Shown piece by piece: positions 1-8,090 of a stretch of DNA of 45,903 bases. Positions within the stretch are counted from its first letter, which is position 1; each line of letters starts with the position of its first letter. A model generated the notes under the pieces. It saw nothing but the letters and a program-made list of their open reading frames with translations. It searched no databases and was not told the origin of the DNA. The DNA lies in contig JACPWG010000082.1 in the NCBI GenBank assembly GCA_016197205.1, positions 1-45,903 on the forward strand, read 5' to 3'. A program made the translations under genes and the position numbers. Origin of the DNA: Planctomycetota bacterium (GTDB lineage: Bacteria; Planctomycetota; MHYJ01; WSZJ01; JACPWG01).

Positions 1-74
1 TCTCAACCGGCCCTCGGACCGTGTCGTGGGCGAGCCAGTGCCCTGTCGAGAAAAGCGGTCGCTACGCTCGGTTC

Positions 75-126
75 GGATCCTTCACTTCGCTCCGCGCTGC
101 GGCGCTTCGCTTCGTTCAGGATGACA
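75..126. repeat. Dispersed intergenic repeat (GGATCCTTC...CAGGATGACA)
   Basis: A segment made of variations on CTTCGCTTC between GGATCC and AGGATGACA. Related sequence is common in intergenic DNA of many GC-rich bacteria. The first 222 bases of the window otherwise show no gene. The VWA gene ends at 223, so any downstream Bat gene would lie outside the window or be separated by this repeat. Confidence 0.4.
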
Positions 127-222
127 TGGGGCGAACGGGTTGCCTGAAAGCTCTACCTGACGGGAGCCAGCCGACCTCCACCGAGCGCTCGGCGAACTAG
201 CAGAATAGGCGTAGACGGGACA

Positions 223-1308
223 CTAGGGTAAAGACCTGAAGCGCGTGGCGCTGAGCACGAGCTCCAGCAGGATAAGCGCCAGCCCCGGGAGAAGCGCGTG
301 GGCGTACAGCTCCCGGTACTCCGTGTACAGCCGGCCCTCAGTCTGGGTCTTTTCGAGCTTGTCGATCTCGGCGTAGACCTTTTCAAGGGTCGCCGTGTCC
401 GAGGCGTTCCAGTACCGGCCGCCGGTCTTCTCCGCGAGCATGGAGAGCGTCTTCTCGTCGATCCGCACGGGCCGGCTGACGAGCACCTGTCGGCCGAAGG
501 GATCGACGGCGGGAAACGGCACGCGCCCGGTCGTGCCCACGCCGATCGAGTAGATCTTGATGCCGAAGGCCTTCGCGGCCGCCGCCCCCTCCTCCGGCGA
601 CGCGATGCCCGCGTTCGATTCGCCGTCCGAGAGAAGGATGATCACTTTGGTCTTCGACGACACGTCCTTCAGCCGCTCGACGCCGAGCGCGACGGCGTCG
701 CCGATCGCGGTCGCCATCTCTTCCTCGAGCAGCTCCCGATTGAGCACGCGTCCGCGCGCGTCCTCCACGGGCTCGGGGATTTTGACGGTGTCCAGAACCT
801 GGAGCAGCGCTCCGTGGTCAAGCGTCAGCGGGCAGGCGCTCTCCGCGAAACCGCCGAAGGGGATGAGGCCGATGAGATCGTCCGGCCGTCCCGGCAGGCC
901 GCCGCCGAGCGCGCGGGAGGAGCCGGCCACGAAGTCCCGGAACGCCTTCTTGACCACCGCGAGGCGGTTCGCTCGCTTGCCGTCCAGCTCGAAGTCGAGC
1001 GCCTGCATCGAGCCGGAGCGGTCGATGCACATCTGGATCGCGATGCCCTCCGTGCGGACGCGGAACTCCTCGCGGCCGTGCTGCGGTCGCGCGAGGGCCG
1101 CCACCGCCAGCGCAAGCCCGGCGAACCGGACCCAGGGCAGGCGGCGCTTGACGCGCAGCGCGAACGTGCACGGCAGGCTCTTGAGGAGCTGCACGCTCGA
1201 GTAGAGCACCGCCGTGCGGCGTTGTCGACGCACGGCAAACACCGTGGCCGCGAAGAGCGGCACGAGCAGGACGAGCCAAAGCGGATCGTGGAGGCGAAGG
1301 CCCGACAA
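223..1308 (-). CDS. BatA-like VWA domain membrane protein
   Basis: A 361-aa membrane protein of the BatA type, the VWA component of MoxR/DUF58 operons. One hydrophobic segment lies near residues 10-27 and another near 59-74. A von Willebrand A domain follows, with the metal-site motif DRSGSM (D96, S98, S100), and there is a C-terminal span. This fits the family layout of two N-terminal helices, VWA domain and C-terminal helix. The start is TTG, with a GGAG ribosome site about seven bases upstream; no ATG fits. It is the last gene of the operon running leftward from MoxR. A repeat-filled gap of 233 bases separates it from the lipoprotein gene. VWA proteins of this operon are thought to act in complexes with the MoxR ATPase; the specific target here is unknown. 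Confidence 0.85.
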   Translation of the reverse strand: MSGLRLHDPLWLVLLVPLFAATVFAVRRQRRTAVLYSSVQLLKSLPCTFALRVKRRLPWVRFAGLALAVAALARPQHGREEFRVRTEGIAIQMCIDRSGSMQALDFELDGKRANRLAVVKKAFRDFVAGSSRALGGGLPGRPDDLIGLIPFGGFAESACPLTLDHGALLQVLDTVKIPEPVEDARGRVLNRELLEEEMATAIGDAVALGVERLKDVSSKTKVIILLSDGESNAGIASPEEGAAAAKAFGIKIYSIGVGTTGRVPFPAVDPFGRQVLVSRPVRIDEKTLSMLAEKTGGRYWNASDTATLEKVYAEIDKLEKTQTEGRLYTEYRELYAHALLPGLALILLELVLSATRFRSLP

Positions 1309-1319
1309 GGTTTGCTCCG

Positions 1320-1437
1320 GAGGATTTGAGATTTTGGAATTGAGAATTTTTGCGATTATTGCTTCCCGGATCGAACACCACGGGAACCACAGATTTCACG
1401 GATTTTACGGGATTTCACAGATTACGAATCAGTGTCA
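1320..1437. repeat. Composite repeat: heptamer array plus CCACAGATTTCACGGATT unit
   Basis: Short A/T-rich heptamer-like units (GGATTTGAGATTTTGG) start 12 bases upstream of the VWA start codon. A linker follows, then GAACACCACGGGAACCACAG and tandem (G)ATTTCAC(A/G)GATT units to about 1430. The second half is nearly identical to 5026-5083, with only a handful of differences over about 57 bases. Confidence 0.75.
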
Positions 1438-1520
1438 CAGCCGAGCAGACGGTTACTCTTGCGGTCACAACTTCTCTCGGGGAGGCAGTCGATTGCGAGA
1501 CCCAATCCGAGGGAGCGGGA

Positions 1521-1566
1521 GGACGCGCTGAGACCGCTCCCTCACGGTCGCGGTTCCGATTCTGAC
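1521..1566. repeat. Dispersed repeat GACCGCTCCCTCACGGTCGC
   Basis: One of three copies in the window of a unit built on GCGACCGTSAGGGAGCGGTC; the others are at 22446-22479 and 30594-30619. The stop codon of the BatD-like gene (1542) falls inside this copy, so the repeat appears to have supplied the end of that reading frame. Confidence 0.7.
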
Positions 1567-2630
1567 CGCCCGAGGTTCTCGGGTTCGGGCGTCGTTCTGG
1601 GATTTGGGATTTGGGATTTGGGATTTTCGAGTCCGACCAGCGCCTTCGCTCGCCCGAAACTCGCCTCCACCTCCGCCTTCCCGGGGCTCGCGGCCGCGAA
1701 CTTCACAAGGTCGGCCGACTCCAGAAAGGCGCGGAGCCGGCCGCGATCGGCGTCGGGGAAGGACTCCATCCTGCCCAGGTCGCGCAAAAACTCCTCCGTG
1801 GTCTCCTTGGGCGCCCGCAAGCCGGTCTTCTGCTCCAGGTAGCGCCGGACGATGCCGGTCAGCTCCACGTAGAAGAGCTTGACGTCGGTTTCCACGAGGC
1901 GGCTCGCGAGCAGCCGCTCCAGTTCGAGGTAGGCCTGCTCCTCGGGGGAGAGCCGCTTCTCGTTCGCGCCCGCCCGCCGCCGTCGACGCCACAGGGTCAG
2001 CCCGACGCCGGCGCCGGCGAGCGCCAGGAGCCCTGCGCCCCCAAGCCAGGCGGCGATGGGCAGGCCGGACCTCGGGAGCGTCACCGGACCGGCCCTCGGC
2101 TTCAGGTCGGCGAGGGAGGGCGCGTCCTTCCCCGCGACCGATTGCACGGTCACGACCAGCGCCTCCGACTCGAGCGTGTGCTCCTTCCCGTCTCCGGTGG
2201 CGCGGCCGTCCGTGAAGGTTACCTCGATCGGATGGATGCGGACCTCGCCGACGCGCGTCGGCTCCAGCGTGTAGACTTGCTGGAGGATTTCGCGGTCGCC
2301 CTGGAAGACGGGGAGCGGCTCGCGGAAACCCCGGATCAGAAAATCGCCGAGCGACTCGCCGAAGGGCGGCTTCCGGACCTTGACGCCCTTTTCGCAGTCG
2401 AAGGTCAGGGTGAGGGTCGGCTCGTCGGACAGGCGTGGCTGCTTGGGCGCAACCTCCACGGTGAAGCGCACGGGCCCGCGCTCGACCTTGCTCTGCGCGA
2501 CCTCGGACTTCGCCTCCTCGGCGCCCGCCCCGGGCTTGGGCGCGTCCGAGGCGGGTCCCTTTCCGCAGGCGGACAGGAGAAGGGGGAGTGAAAGCACGCA
2601 GGTGCCGAGGAGAGAGGCCTTCGCGCGCAT
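1542..2630 (-). CDS. BatD/DUF4381-like lipoprotein of the Bat operon
   Basis: A 362-aa protein. Residues 1-22 form a lipoprotein signal with lipobox LLSAC. A periplasmic beta-rich region with BatD-like wording (VEVAPKQPRLSDEPTLTL) follows. Then come one transmembrane segment (PIAAWLGGAGLLALAGAG) with a positive RRRRR stop, and a cytoplasmic helical domain resembling DUF4381 (LFYVELTGIVRRYLEQ). I chose the ATG at 2630, two bases after the stop of the upstream gene; a longer frame exists but would overlap that gene. The last about 30 residues (from NPKSQIPNP) are encoded by intergenic-type heptamers and another repeat, so the ancestral protein probably ended near residue 330. Role: membrane partner of the VWA/MoxR complex, inferred from context. 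Confidence 0.75.
   Translation of the reverse strand: MRAKASLLGTCVLSLPLLLSACGKGPASDAPKPGAGAEEAKSEVAQSKVERGPVRFTVEVAPKQPRLSDEPTLTLTFDCEKGVKVRKPPFGESLGDFLIRGFREPLPVFQGDREILQQVYTLEPTRVGEVRIHPIEVTFTDGRATGDGKEHTLESEALVVTVQSVAGKDAPSLADLKPRAGPVTLPRSGLPIAAWLGGAGLLALAGAGVGLTLWRRRRRAGANEKRLSPEEQAYLELERLLASRLVETDVKLFYVELTGIVRRYLEQKTGLRAPKETTEEFLRDLGRMESFPDADRGRLRAFLESADLVKFAAASPGKAEVEASFGRAKALVGLENPKSQIPNPRTTPEPENLGRSESEPRP
1597..1627 (+). repeat. GGGATTT heptamer array with four GGG runs
   Basis: Four GGG runs at 1599, 1606, 1613 and 1620 are separated by ATTT. This is a canonical G-quadruplex pattern on the plus strand, opposite the mRNA of the BatD-like gene, whose 3' end it occupies. In the gene it encodes the tail residues NPKSQIPNP. 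Confidence 0.75.
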
Positions 2631-2632
2631 GG

Positions 2633-4039
2633 TCACTTCCCCGACCCGCCGGCTGGGGCTTTCTCCGGAGCCTGGATGCGGACGTCGTATCGGCCCATGA
2701 GGTCCTGCACGAGTGCGCCCATCAGCTCGCGCCCCTTGCGCTCCGCGTAGTGCCGGAACACCCGCTCGCGCACTTCCGCGAAGGGGGGCGTGCGCGCGGG
2801 GGTCTTTTCCTCGACGAGCCCCAGGCAGCGGGCGTTCGCGGGACCCACCGCGGCCTTCGTCCACTCGCCCGCGGCAAGGGCGAAGAGCGCGTCCGCGGAG
2901 GCGTGCAGCTTCGTCGACGGGCGCCCCCGCGTGATTTCCTCGGGGACGGGCTGGGTCGCCGCGCCGGTGGCGGCCCCCTCCGCGGTCCCCGCGCGGCGGC
3001 CCGCCTCCGCGCGGAAGTCGTCGGCCGTTTTCAAGCGCTCAAGCACCGCGCCGGCCTCTTCACCGGACACGAGCGGGAGCCAGAGCACGCGGGCCGTCTC
3101 GGGCAGCGCAAAGTCGCTCGCGTTCGACTTGTAATGGGCCTCGAGATCGACGTCCGTCGGCTGGAGCTTCTCCAACTCCTTCGCGACGAGCCGGTCGGCC
3201 AGCAACTTTTCTTCGAGCGACCGGCTTGCCTCGCGGAACTCGTCGTCCTGGTCGAGCTTGAGCTCCCGCGCGCGGCGACACAAAAGCTCGGTCTGCAGCA
3301 GGTCCTGGAGGAAGCGGTTCCTCGTCTCCGGCTCGGCGAAGCGCTCGAGCAGGGCCTGCCGCTGGGCGGCCCGCTCCGGCCCGGCGGGGGCGAGGCCGGC
3401 CTGCAAGGCCAGCATCTGGTCGACGCGTCGTTCGAGGGCGCGATCAACGTCCGCCTCGGTCAGCTCCTCGCCGGCGTACGTGGCGACGATTTTTCCCTTG
3501 CCGGTCTTGTCGCCCCCGACCTCGACCCGGCGGGACAGCTCGCGGCCGACTTCCCCGTAGCGGCCGAGCCGGCGCAGGCACTCGACGAGCCGCTGCCCGA
3601 TCTTGGCTTTGAGGTCGGCGTCGGCGGGCGCGGCCAGTTCCGCGCGCACCAGGGCGCCGGCCGCGCGTTCGAAGTCGCCGGCGTCGGCGTGGAGCTTGCC
3701 GATCCGATACAGGACCTGGGCGCGATCGGCCGGCGGCGACGCCTCGGCGGCGACGGCCTGTTCCCATGCGCGCGCCGCCTCGGCCGGGAGGCTCCGCTCC
3801 TCCAGCTTGAGCGCCACGGCTCTAAGGTCTTCACCTGAGCGGCCCGCCCCGGCGCCCGGCGGCGCGGCCGGCAAGGCCGGGGCTCCGCCCTGCCGCGGGA
3901 GGAAGAGCGCCGCAAGAGTCGCGGCCTGGAGGGCGAGCAGGCACAACGCCAGCCATGTGGAGGGCCCCCCGCCCCCTTGGGCACGCAAGTTCTTCGGGGC
4001 TTCGCCGAGGGAGAGGACGGGCGGCCCGGCGTCAGTCAT
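2633..4039 (-). CDS. TPR-containing PpiC/SurA-like peptidylprolyl isomerase
   Basis: A 468-aa membrane-anchored foldase candidate. One N-terminal transmembrane segment (TWLALCLLALQAATLAALFL, about residues 27-46) is followed by a Pro/Ala/Gly linker. A helical region with TPR character comes next (LEERSLPAEAARAWEQA, VLYRIGKLHADAGDFERAA). A SurA N-terminal-like helical domain with tandem coiled segments follows, and then a parvulin-like region (EITRGRPSTKLHASADALFALAAGEW) near residues 340-420. ATG at 4039 has an AGGAGGT ribosome site seven bases upstream. It sits between DUF58 (37-base gap) and the lipoprotein (2-base gap), so it is co-transcribed with Bat genes. That suggests it folds or quality-controls envelope partners. 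The catalytic parvulin residues are not obvious, so it may be a chaperone only. Confidence 0.7.
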   Translation of the reverse strand: MTDAGPPVLSLGEAPKNLRAQGGGGPSTWLALCLLALQAATLAALFLPRQGGAPALPAAPPGAGAGRSGEDLRAVALKLEERSLPAEAARAWEQAVAAEASPPADRAQVLYRIGKLHADAGDFERAAGALVRAELAAPADADLKAKIGQRLVECLRRLGRYGEVGRELSRRVEVGGDKTGKGKIVATYAGEELTEADVDRALERRVDQMLALQAGLAPAGPERAAQRQALLERFAEPETRNRFLQDLLQTELLCRRARELKLDQDDEFREASRSLEEKLLADRLVAKELEKLQPTDVDLEAHYKSNASDFALPETARVLWLPLVSGEEAGAVLERLKTADDFRAEAGRRAGTAEGAATGAATQPVPEEITRGRPSTKLHASADALFALAAGEWTKAAVGPANARCLGLVEEKTPARTPPFAEVRERVFRHYAERKGRELMGALVQDLMGRYDVRIQAPEKAPAGGSGK

Positions 4040-4076
4040 GGATTCGACCTCCTGCTCCAGTTGTGCCCAGGCTCCG

Positions 4077-4964
4077 TCACCGGAACCGGCGCTCCCGCAT
4101 GTGGAAGAACCGTCGAAGGGACTTCAAGTAGTCCTCGCGCGTGTCGATGGGCAGCTCGTCGACGCCGGACTTTCGAAGCGTCTGGGTCAGCGTGCGCGCC
4201 CGGTCGGCGGCTCGACGCTCGAAGAGCGCACGCACTGCGGGATGGCTCGTGTCCACCTCGACGACCTCCCCGGTTTCGGCGTCGGCGAGGGACAGGAACC
4301 CCACGTCCGGGAGCGCGTGCTCGCGCGGGTCGGTCACGGTCACGGCGATGACGTCGTGCCGCCGGTTCGCGGAGGAGAGGGCGCGACCCGCCTCGGGGCC
4401 GATGAAGTCGCTGACCAGGAACACGACCGTCCGGCGCTTCTGCACGCCGTTCAGGAAATCGAGGGCGACGTCGAGCCGCGTGTCGCGCGCGACCGGGCGG
4501 GCGGCGAGCAGCTCCCGGATCAGTCGGAGGCAGTTGCCCTTGCCCTTGCGTGGGGGATAGTAGGCGAGGACGGTGTCGCAGAAGAGGAGCAGCCCGACCT
4601 TGTCGTTGTTCTTGAGCGCGGAGAACATGAGGAGCGCGGCGACCTCGACCACGAGTTCGAGCTTCGAACGCTCGCCGGAGCCGAAGGCGCCGGAGGCGGA
4701 GACGTCGACGAGGAGGAGGACGGTCAGCTCCCGTTCCTCGCTGAACCGCTTGATGTAGGGGCTCCCGGTCCGCGCCGTGACGTTCCAGTCGATGGCGCGG
4801 ACGTCGTCCCCCGGCTGGTATTCTCGGACCTCGTCGAACTCCATCCCGCGACCGCGGAACACGCTATGGTACTGGCCTGCGAGGAGGTCGTTCACCGCGC
4901 GGTTCGCGACGATCTGGATCCGCTGGACCTTCTTGAGGATGTCGGCGACGGTGGGATCAGGCAT
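4077..4964 (-). CDS. DUF58 domain protein of the MoxR operon
   Basis: A 295-aa cytosolic protein with the conserved DUF58 core. The signature (EYQPGDDVRAIDWNVTAR, then YIKRFSEERELTVLLLVDVSAS) lies near residues 50-95 and leads into a VWA-like fold with a DVSAS metal-site variant. No transmembrane helix is visible, which matches the short soluble DUF58 class found beside MoxR. I chose the ATG at 4964 (MPDPTVADIL) because the reading frame upstream of it is heptamer repeat. It lies downstream of MoxR with a 499-base repeat-filled gap, and its start abuts the array. It probably acts with the MoxR ATPase in assembly of a membrane complex; the client is unknown. Confidence 0.9.
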   Translation of the reverse strand: MPDPTVADILKKVQRIQIVANRAVNDLLAGQYHSVFRGRGMEFDEVREYQPGDDVRAIDWNVTARTGSPYIKRFSEERELTVLLLVDVSASGAFGSGERSKLELVVEVAALLMFSALKNNDKVGLLLFCDTVLAYYPPRKGKGNCLRLIRELLAARPVARDTRLDVALDFLNGVQKRRTVVFLVSDFIGPEAGRALSSANRRHDVIAVTVTDPREHALPDVGFLSLADAETGEVVEVDTSHPAVRALFERRAADRARTLTQTLRKSGVDELPIDTREDYLKSLRRFFHMRERRFR

Positions 4965-5463
4965 GGCGGATTTCAAAGTGGAGATTTGAGATTTGAGATT
5001 TGGTGCGACGATCGTGGCTGGAGGCGAACACCACGGCAACCACAGATTTCACAGATTCTACGGGATTTCACGGATTACGAAGACGTTCAACAATCGTTCA
5101 GAATTTCGTTCACGGTCGCAGTTCTGTTTTTGATCGCCGGAGGTCTACGTGTTCGAGAGGGAGCGCGCCCCTCCCAGAAAACGAATCTGTGGAATCGTCG
5201 TTAATCTGTGAAATCTGAGGTTTCGTCGTCGTTTGGCTGCGGCGCCGTCTCGTTGGGATTTGGGTCCCTACCGTTCGACTTCTTGAAAGCCTGTCGCGAT
5301 TTCGGAAGCCGTGCGCTCCGCCCACGGAAGGACGAGCCACCGAAGACGCCGAAGACGCCGAACGGCCCGTCGTGAAATTCGGCGTCTTCAGCGTCTTCGG
5401 TGGCTGATCCTTCGTTTTTGGGTTTCGGGCGCGAGCTTGACTTGGGATTTGGGTTTTCTCCCG
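4965..5463. repeat. 499-base repeat cluster between moxR-like and DUF58 genes
   Basis: No gene is seen here. From left to right it holds a TTTGAGA heptamer array (about 4982-5002), a CCACAGATTTCACAGATT unit with its GAACACCACGG leader (5026-5083), and a second inverted CCACAGATT-type piece (about 5193-5222). A short GGGATTTGGG piece lies near 5255. A large palindrome (5336-5404) and another GGGATTTGGG piece near 5443-5453 complete it. Because the two flanking genes normally form one operon, the cluster looks like inserted material inside an operon. Confidence 0.75.
5336..5404. repeat. Palindrome of the CCACCGAAGACGCC family
   Basis: Two 27-base arms (5336-5362 and 5378-5404) are inverted copies with one mismatch around a 15-base centre. 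Each arm is GCCACC followed by GAAGACGCC-type units. As RNA or cruciform DNA this would form a long hairpin. It lacks the T tract expected of an intrinsic terminator on the minus strand. Confidence 0.85.
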
Positions 5464-6453
5464 TCACGGCACCGGCACTGTCGAAAGAATGGTCTTCAGC
5501 ACGTCCTCGGGCTTCATCCGCTCCGCTTCCGCCTCGTAGGTCAGGATGACGCGATGCCGGAGCACGTCGTAGGCGATGTCCTTCACGTCCTGCGGCGTGA
5601 CGTAGCCTCGCCCTTCGAGGAAGGCGATCGCGCGCGCGCCGAGGCCGAGGTAGATGGACGCGCGGGGCGAGGCGCCGTAGTCGATGAGGGGCGCGAGGTC
5701 CTTGAGGTTGAAGGCCGCGGGGTCGCGGGTCGCCTGCACCACGTTGAGGATGTAGTTCCTCACCTGGTCGTCAATATAGACGAGCTGAACCACTTCCTGC
5801 ATGGCCGCGATGTCCTCAGGCTTCAGGACCGGCTGTACGGCGCGCGCGGTCCCGTCGAAGGCCTGGTCCATGACCTTCCGCTCTTCGGCGGGCTTTGGGT
5901 AGGTGATACGGACCTTCAGCATGAACCGGTCGACCTGAGCCTCGGGGAGCGGGTACGTCCCCTCCTGCTCGATGGGGTTCTGCGTCGCCATCACGAGGAA
6001 GAGGCCGGGAAGGGGGAAGGTCTGGTCGCCGATGGTGACCTGCCGTTCCTGCATGGCCTCCAGCAGGGCGGACTGGACCTTCGAGGGGGCGCGGTTGATT
6101 TCGTCGGCGAGGATGAAGTTGGCGAAGATCGGGCCTTTGCGGGTCTGGAAGCGCGCCTCGCCCGGGACGTAGATGAGCGTGCCGATGAGGTCGGCCGGGA
6201 GCAGGTCGGGCGTGAACTGGATCCGCTGGAACGTCGTGGAGAGGGCGCGGGCAAGCGACTTGATGGCGGTGGTCTTCGCCAGCCCGGGCACGCCTTCGAG
6301 GAGCACGTGCCCCTGAGTGAGGAGGCCGACGATGAGGCGAGAGAGCATCTCGTCCTGGCCGACGATCGCCTTGGCCATTTCGGCCTTCAGGCGATGAACG
6401 AGGTCCGATTTTTCCGCCACCCGCTCCTTGATTCGCTGTACGTCCACCTGCAC
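5464..6453 (-). CDS. MoxR family AAA+ ATPase
   Basis: A 329-aa AAA+ ATPase of the MoxR family, usual length. Walker A GVPGLAKT is at residues 54-61. Walker B is in FILADEINRAPSK, and the sensor/arginine-finger region is in VMATQNPIEQEGTYPLPEAQ followed by DRFML. A C-terminal AAA lid is present. The start is GTG at 6453 with GAGGAGG about ten bases upstream. It is the first gene of the leftward Bat operon. MoxR proteins act as chaperone-like remodelling ATPases that insert cofactors or assemble complexes together with VWA proteins. That family role is established, while the client here is not known. Confidence 0.95.
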   Translation of the reverse strand: MQVDVQRIKERVAEKSDLVHRLKAEMAKAIVGQDEMLSRLIVGLLTQGHVLLEGVPGLAKTTAIKSLARALSTTFQRIQFTPDLLPADLIGTLIYVPGEARFQTRKGPIFANFILADEINRAPSKVQSALLEAMQERQVTIGDQTFPLPGLFLVMATQNPIEQEGTYPLPEAQVDRFMLKVRITYPKPAEERKVMDQAFDGTARAVQPVLKPEDIAAMQEVVQLVYIDDQVRNYILNVVQATRDPAAFNLKDLAPLIDYGASPRASIYLGLGARAIAFLEGRGYVTPQDVKDIAYDVLRHRVILTYEAEAERMKPEDVLKTILSTVPVP

Positions 6454-6841
6454 GGCCGCGACACCTCCTCAAACCTAAACGCAAGGCGAGCCGGGAATTC
6501 GACCCGTGGACCCTCTTCTACGAAGGAGGGGGGCTTCGTGTTTGGCGCCTGGTGGGCCTTCAATATCGATCCTGTGGGTGCGTCGCGGAATCAAATGTTC
6601 AAGGCTCAGGGAGGCCGGCGCCCCCAACGCCGAACTTCCCAGACCTGGTTCGTCCGCGGATTTCCGGAGATTCGGTCACGCACGCGAATGAGGCGTTGAG
6701 CATTGGGTCTTGAGCATTGCTTGAACCTTGATCATTGAGAATTGAGCCTTCGTTCTCCCCCCCCCCTCCCCCCCAGGCTTTCGAGGCGGGTTGGGGCCGC
6801 GAGAGCCACCCAGAACCCACAGAACCTGGATTGAAGCCCCA
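6454..6841. other. Intergenic region with heptamers and a long C tract
   Basis: No gene is supported in these 388 bases. They hold degenerate seven-base units ending in TTGA (about 6694-6750) and a pyrimidine tract of ten C, one T and seven C (6757-6774). The C tract gives a long G run on the minus strand and could be prone to slippage or sequencing error. The region nearest moxR shows a good ribosome site but no clear promoter. Confidence 0.5.
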
Positions 6842-7063
6842 CTAGCCCCCCTCCTCCGTGCCGTCCGAGCCCAGGCCTTCCCCGGCTGCCGGCGGCCGCG
6901 GCGCCGAACCCTCGGCTGCCGCGCGCCGCCGGCGGAGGACCGCCTGCCGGAGGAGGAACTCGATCTGGCCGTTCACGCTGCGAAGCTCCTCCTGCGCCCA
7001 GCGCTCCACCTCGCGCCAGAGCTCGGCGTCGATGCGCAGGAGGAAGGGTTTGCGTTCGCTCAT
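6842..7063 (-). CDS. Arc-like ribbon-helix-helix DNA-binding protein
   Basis: A 73-aa protein whose first 45 residues fit the Arc/MetJ fold: a short beta strand (KPFLLRID) then two helices (LWREVERWAQEELRSVNGQI, then EFLLRQAV). A disordered Ala/Gly/Pro-rich acidic tail follows. I chose the ATG at 7063 with an AAGGAAAGG ribosome site; an upstream start would overlap the SPFH gene. It lies 26 bases downstream of the SPFH gene and is co-transcribed with it. Small Arc-like genes are a recurrent partner of this SPFH subfamily. It probably represses the shared promoter, where palindromic half-sites are present, though this is an inference. Confidence 0.8.
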   Translation of the reverse strand: MSERKPFLLRIDAELWREVERWAQEELRSVNGQIEFLLRQAVLRRRRAAAEGSAPRPPAAGEGLGSDGTEEGG

Positions 7064-7089
7064 GGGGGGCGCCTTTCCTTGGTCGACGT

Positions 7090-7956
7090 CTACGTGTACA
7101 GCGTCCCGGCGTTGATCACCGGCTGCACCTCGCCCTCGCCGCACAGTACCACGAGGAGGTTCGAGACCATCGCGGCCTTTCGTTCCTCGTCCAGGTTGAG
7201 GACTTGGCGCGCGGACAGCTCGCGCAACGCCATTTCGACCATGCTCACCGCGCCGGTGACGATCTTCTGTCGCGCCGCGATCACCGCCTCCGCCTGCTGC
7301 CTGCGGAGCATCGCGCCCGCGATTTCGGGGGCGTAGGCCAGGTGCGTGAGGCGCGCCTCTTCGATCCGGACGCCGGCCTTTGCCAGCCGGTCCTGCAGCT
7401 CCTTCGCCAAGGCCGCGGAGACCTCTTCCATGTGCCCGCGCAGCGTGGTCTCCGCCTCTTCACCCTGGTCGTAGGCGTACATGCTCGCCAGGTGCCGGAC
7501 CGCGGTCTCGCTCTGGATCTTCACAAACTGTTCATAGTTGTCGACGTCGAAGAGCGCCTGCGCCGTGTCCTCCACGTGCCACACCAGGACCGCGGCGATC
7601 TCGATCGGGTTGCCGCGCTTGTCGTTGACCTTCAAGCGCTGGCCGTCCAGGTTCCGCGCCCGCAGCGAGACCCGGGGCTTCGAGTAGAAGGGGTTCGCCC
7701 AGTAGAAGCCGCTCTGGCGCACCGTGCCCACGTAGGACCCGAAGAGGAGCAGGACTCGCGCTTCGTTCGGCTGGAGGGTGAAGTGCCCGCAGCTCGAAAT
7801 GGTTCCCACCGTGAGGGCGAGCAGACTGAAGAACATGAAAATCGGCACAACGGTCCCCACCAGGAAGAGCAGCAGGCCGATGGCCAAAATCGCGATGTTC
7901 AAACCCAACATGCTCCAGCCACTCTGGACGACGATCACATTCTCCCTGTTGTTCAT
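7090..7956 (-). CDS. SPFH/Band 7 domain membrane protein
   Basis: A 288-aa membrane scaffold protein. Two adjacent hydrophobic segments lie near residues 18-56 (LNIAILAIGLLLFLVGTVVP and FFSLLALTVGTI). A Band 7/SPFH domain begins around LQPNEARVLLLFGSYVGTV and runs to about residue 220. A helical tail then carries MLRRQQAEAVIAARQKIV, typical of the family. ATG at 7956 has AAGGAGG six bases away. SPFH proteins oligomerise on membranes and organise microdomains or proteases; the partner here is not obvious. The gene is expressed from a strong-looking promoter with operator-like repeats and is followed by an Arc-like regulator. Confidence 0.92.
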   Translation of the reverse strand: MNNRENVIVVQSGWSMLGLNIAILAIGLLLFLVGTVVPIFMFFSLLALTVGTISSCGHFTLQPNEARVLLLFGSYVGTVRQSGFYWANPFYSKPRVSLRARNLDGQRLKVNDKRGNPIEIAAVLVWHVEDTAQALFDVDNYEQFVKIQSETAVRHLASMYAYDQGEEAETTLRGHMEEVSAALAKELQDRLAKAGVRIEEARLTHLAYAPEIAGAMLRRQQAEAVIAARQKIVTGAVSMVEMALRELSARQVLNLDEERKAAMVSNLLVVLCGEGEVQPVINAGTLYT

Positions 7957-7977
7957 GGCAACCTCCTTGTGAAGGAT

Positions 7978-8026
7978 GATACTGTCGATGTATCAATATG
8001 ATATCATACGGATATCTTGCTGTCAA
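7978..8026 (-). promoter_or_regulatory. Promoter and candidate operator of the SPFH-RHH unit
   Basis: On the minus strand TTGACA (8021-8026) and TATCAT (7998-8003) are separated by 17 bases, a near-consensus sigma-70 promoter. The -10 overlaps the perfect palindrome ATGATATCAT (7998-8007), and GATAC/GTATC half-sites follow at 7978-7982 and 7990-7994. Such TGATA/TATCA repeats are the kind of site bound by ribbon-helix-helix repressors. Confidence 0.7.
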
Positions 8027-8090
8027 GGTGAAAATCGGGGTGACCTGCGGCGCGAGTTCTGAAGGACTCTTCGCCGAGTCGAATTCTCGA

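Noticed and set aside
5336..5404. Intrinsic terminator of the moxR gene
   Set aside because: There is a strong hairpin, but no T tract follows on the minus strand, and the same sequence is a dispersed repeat.
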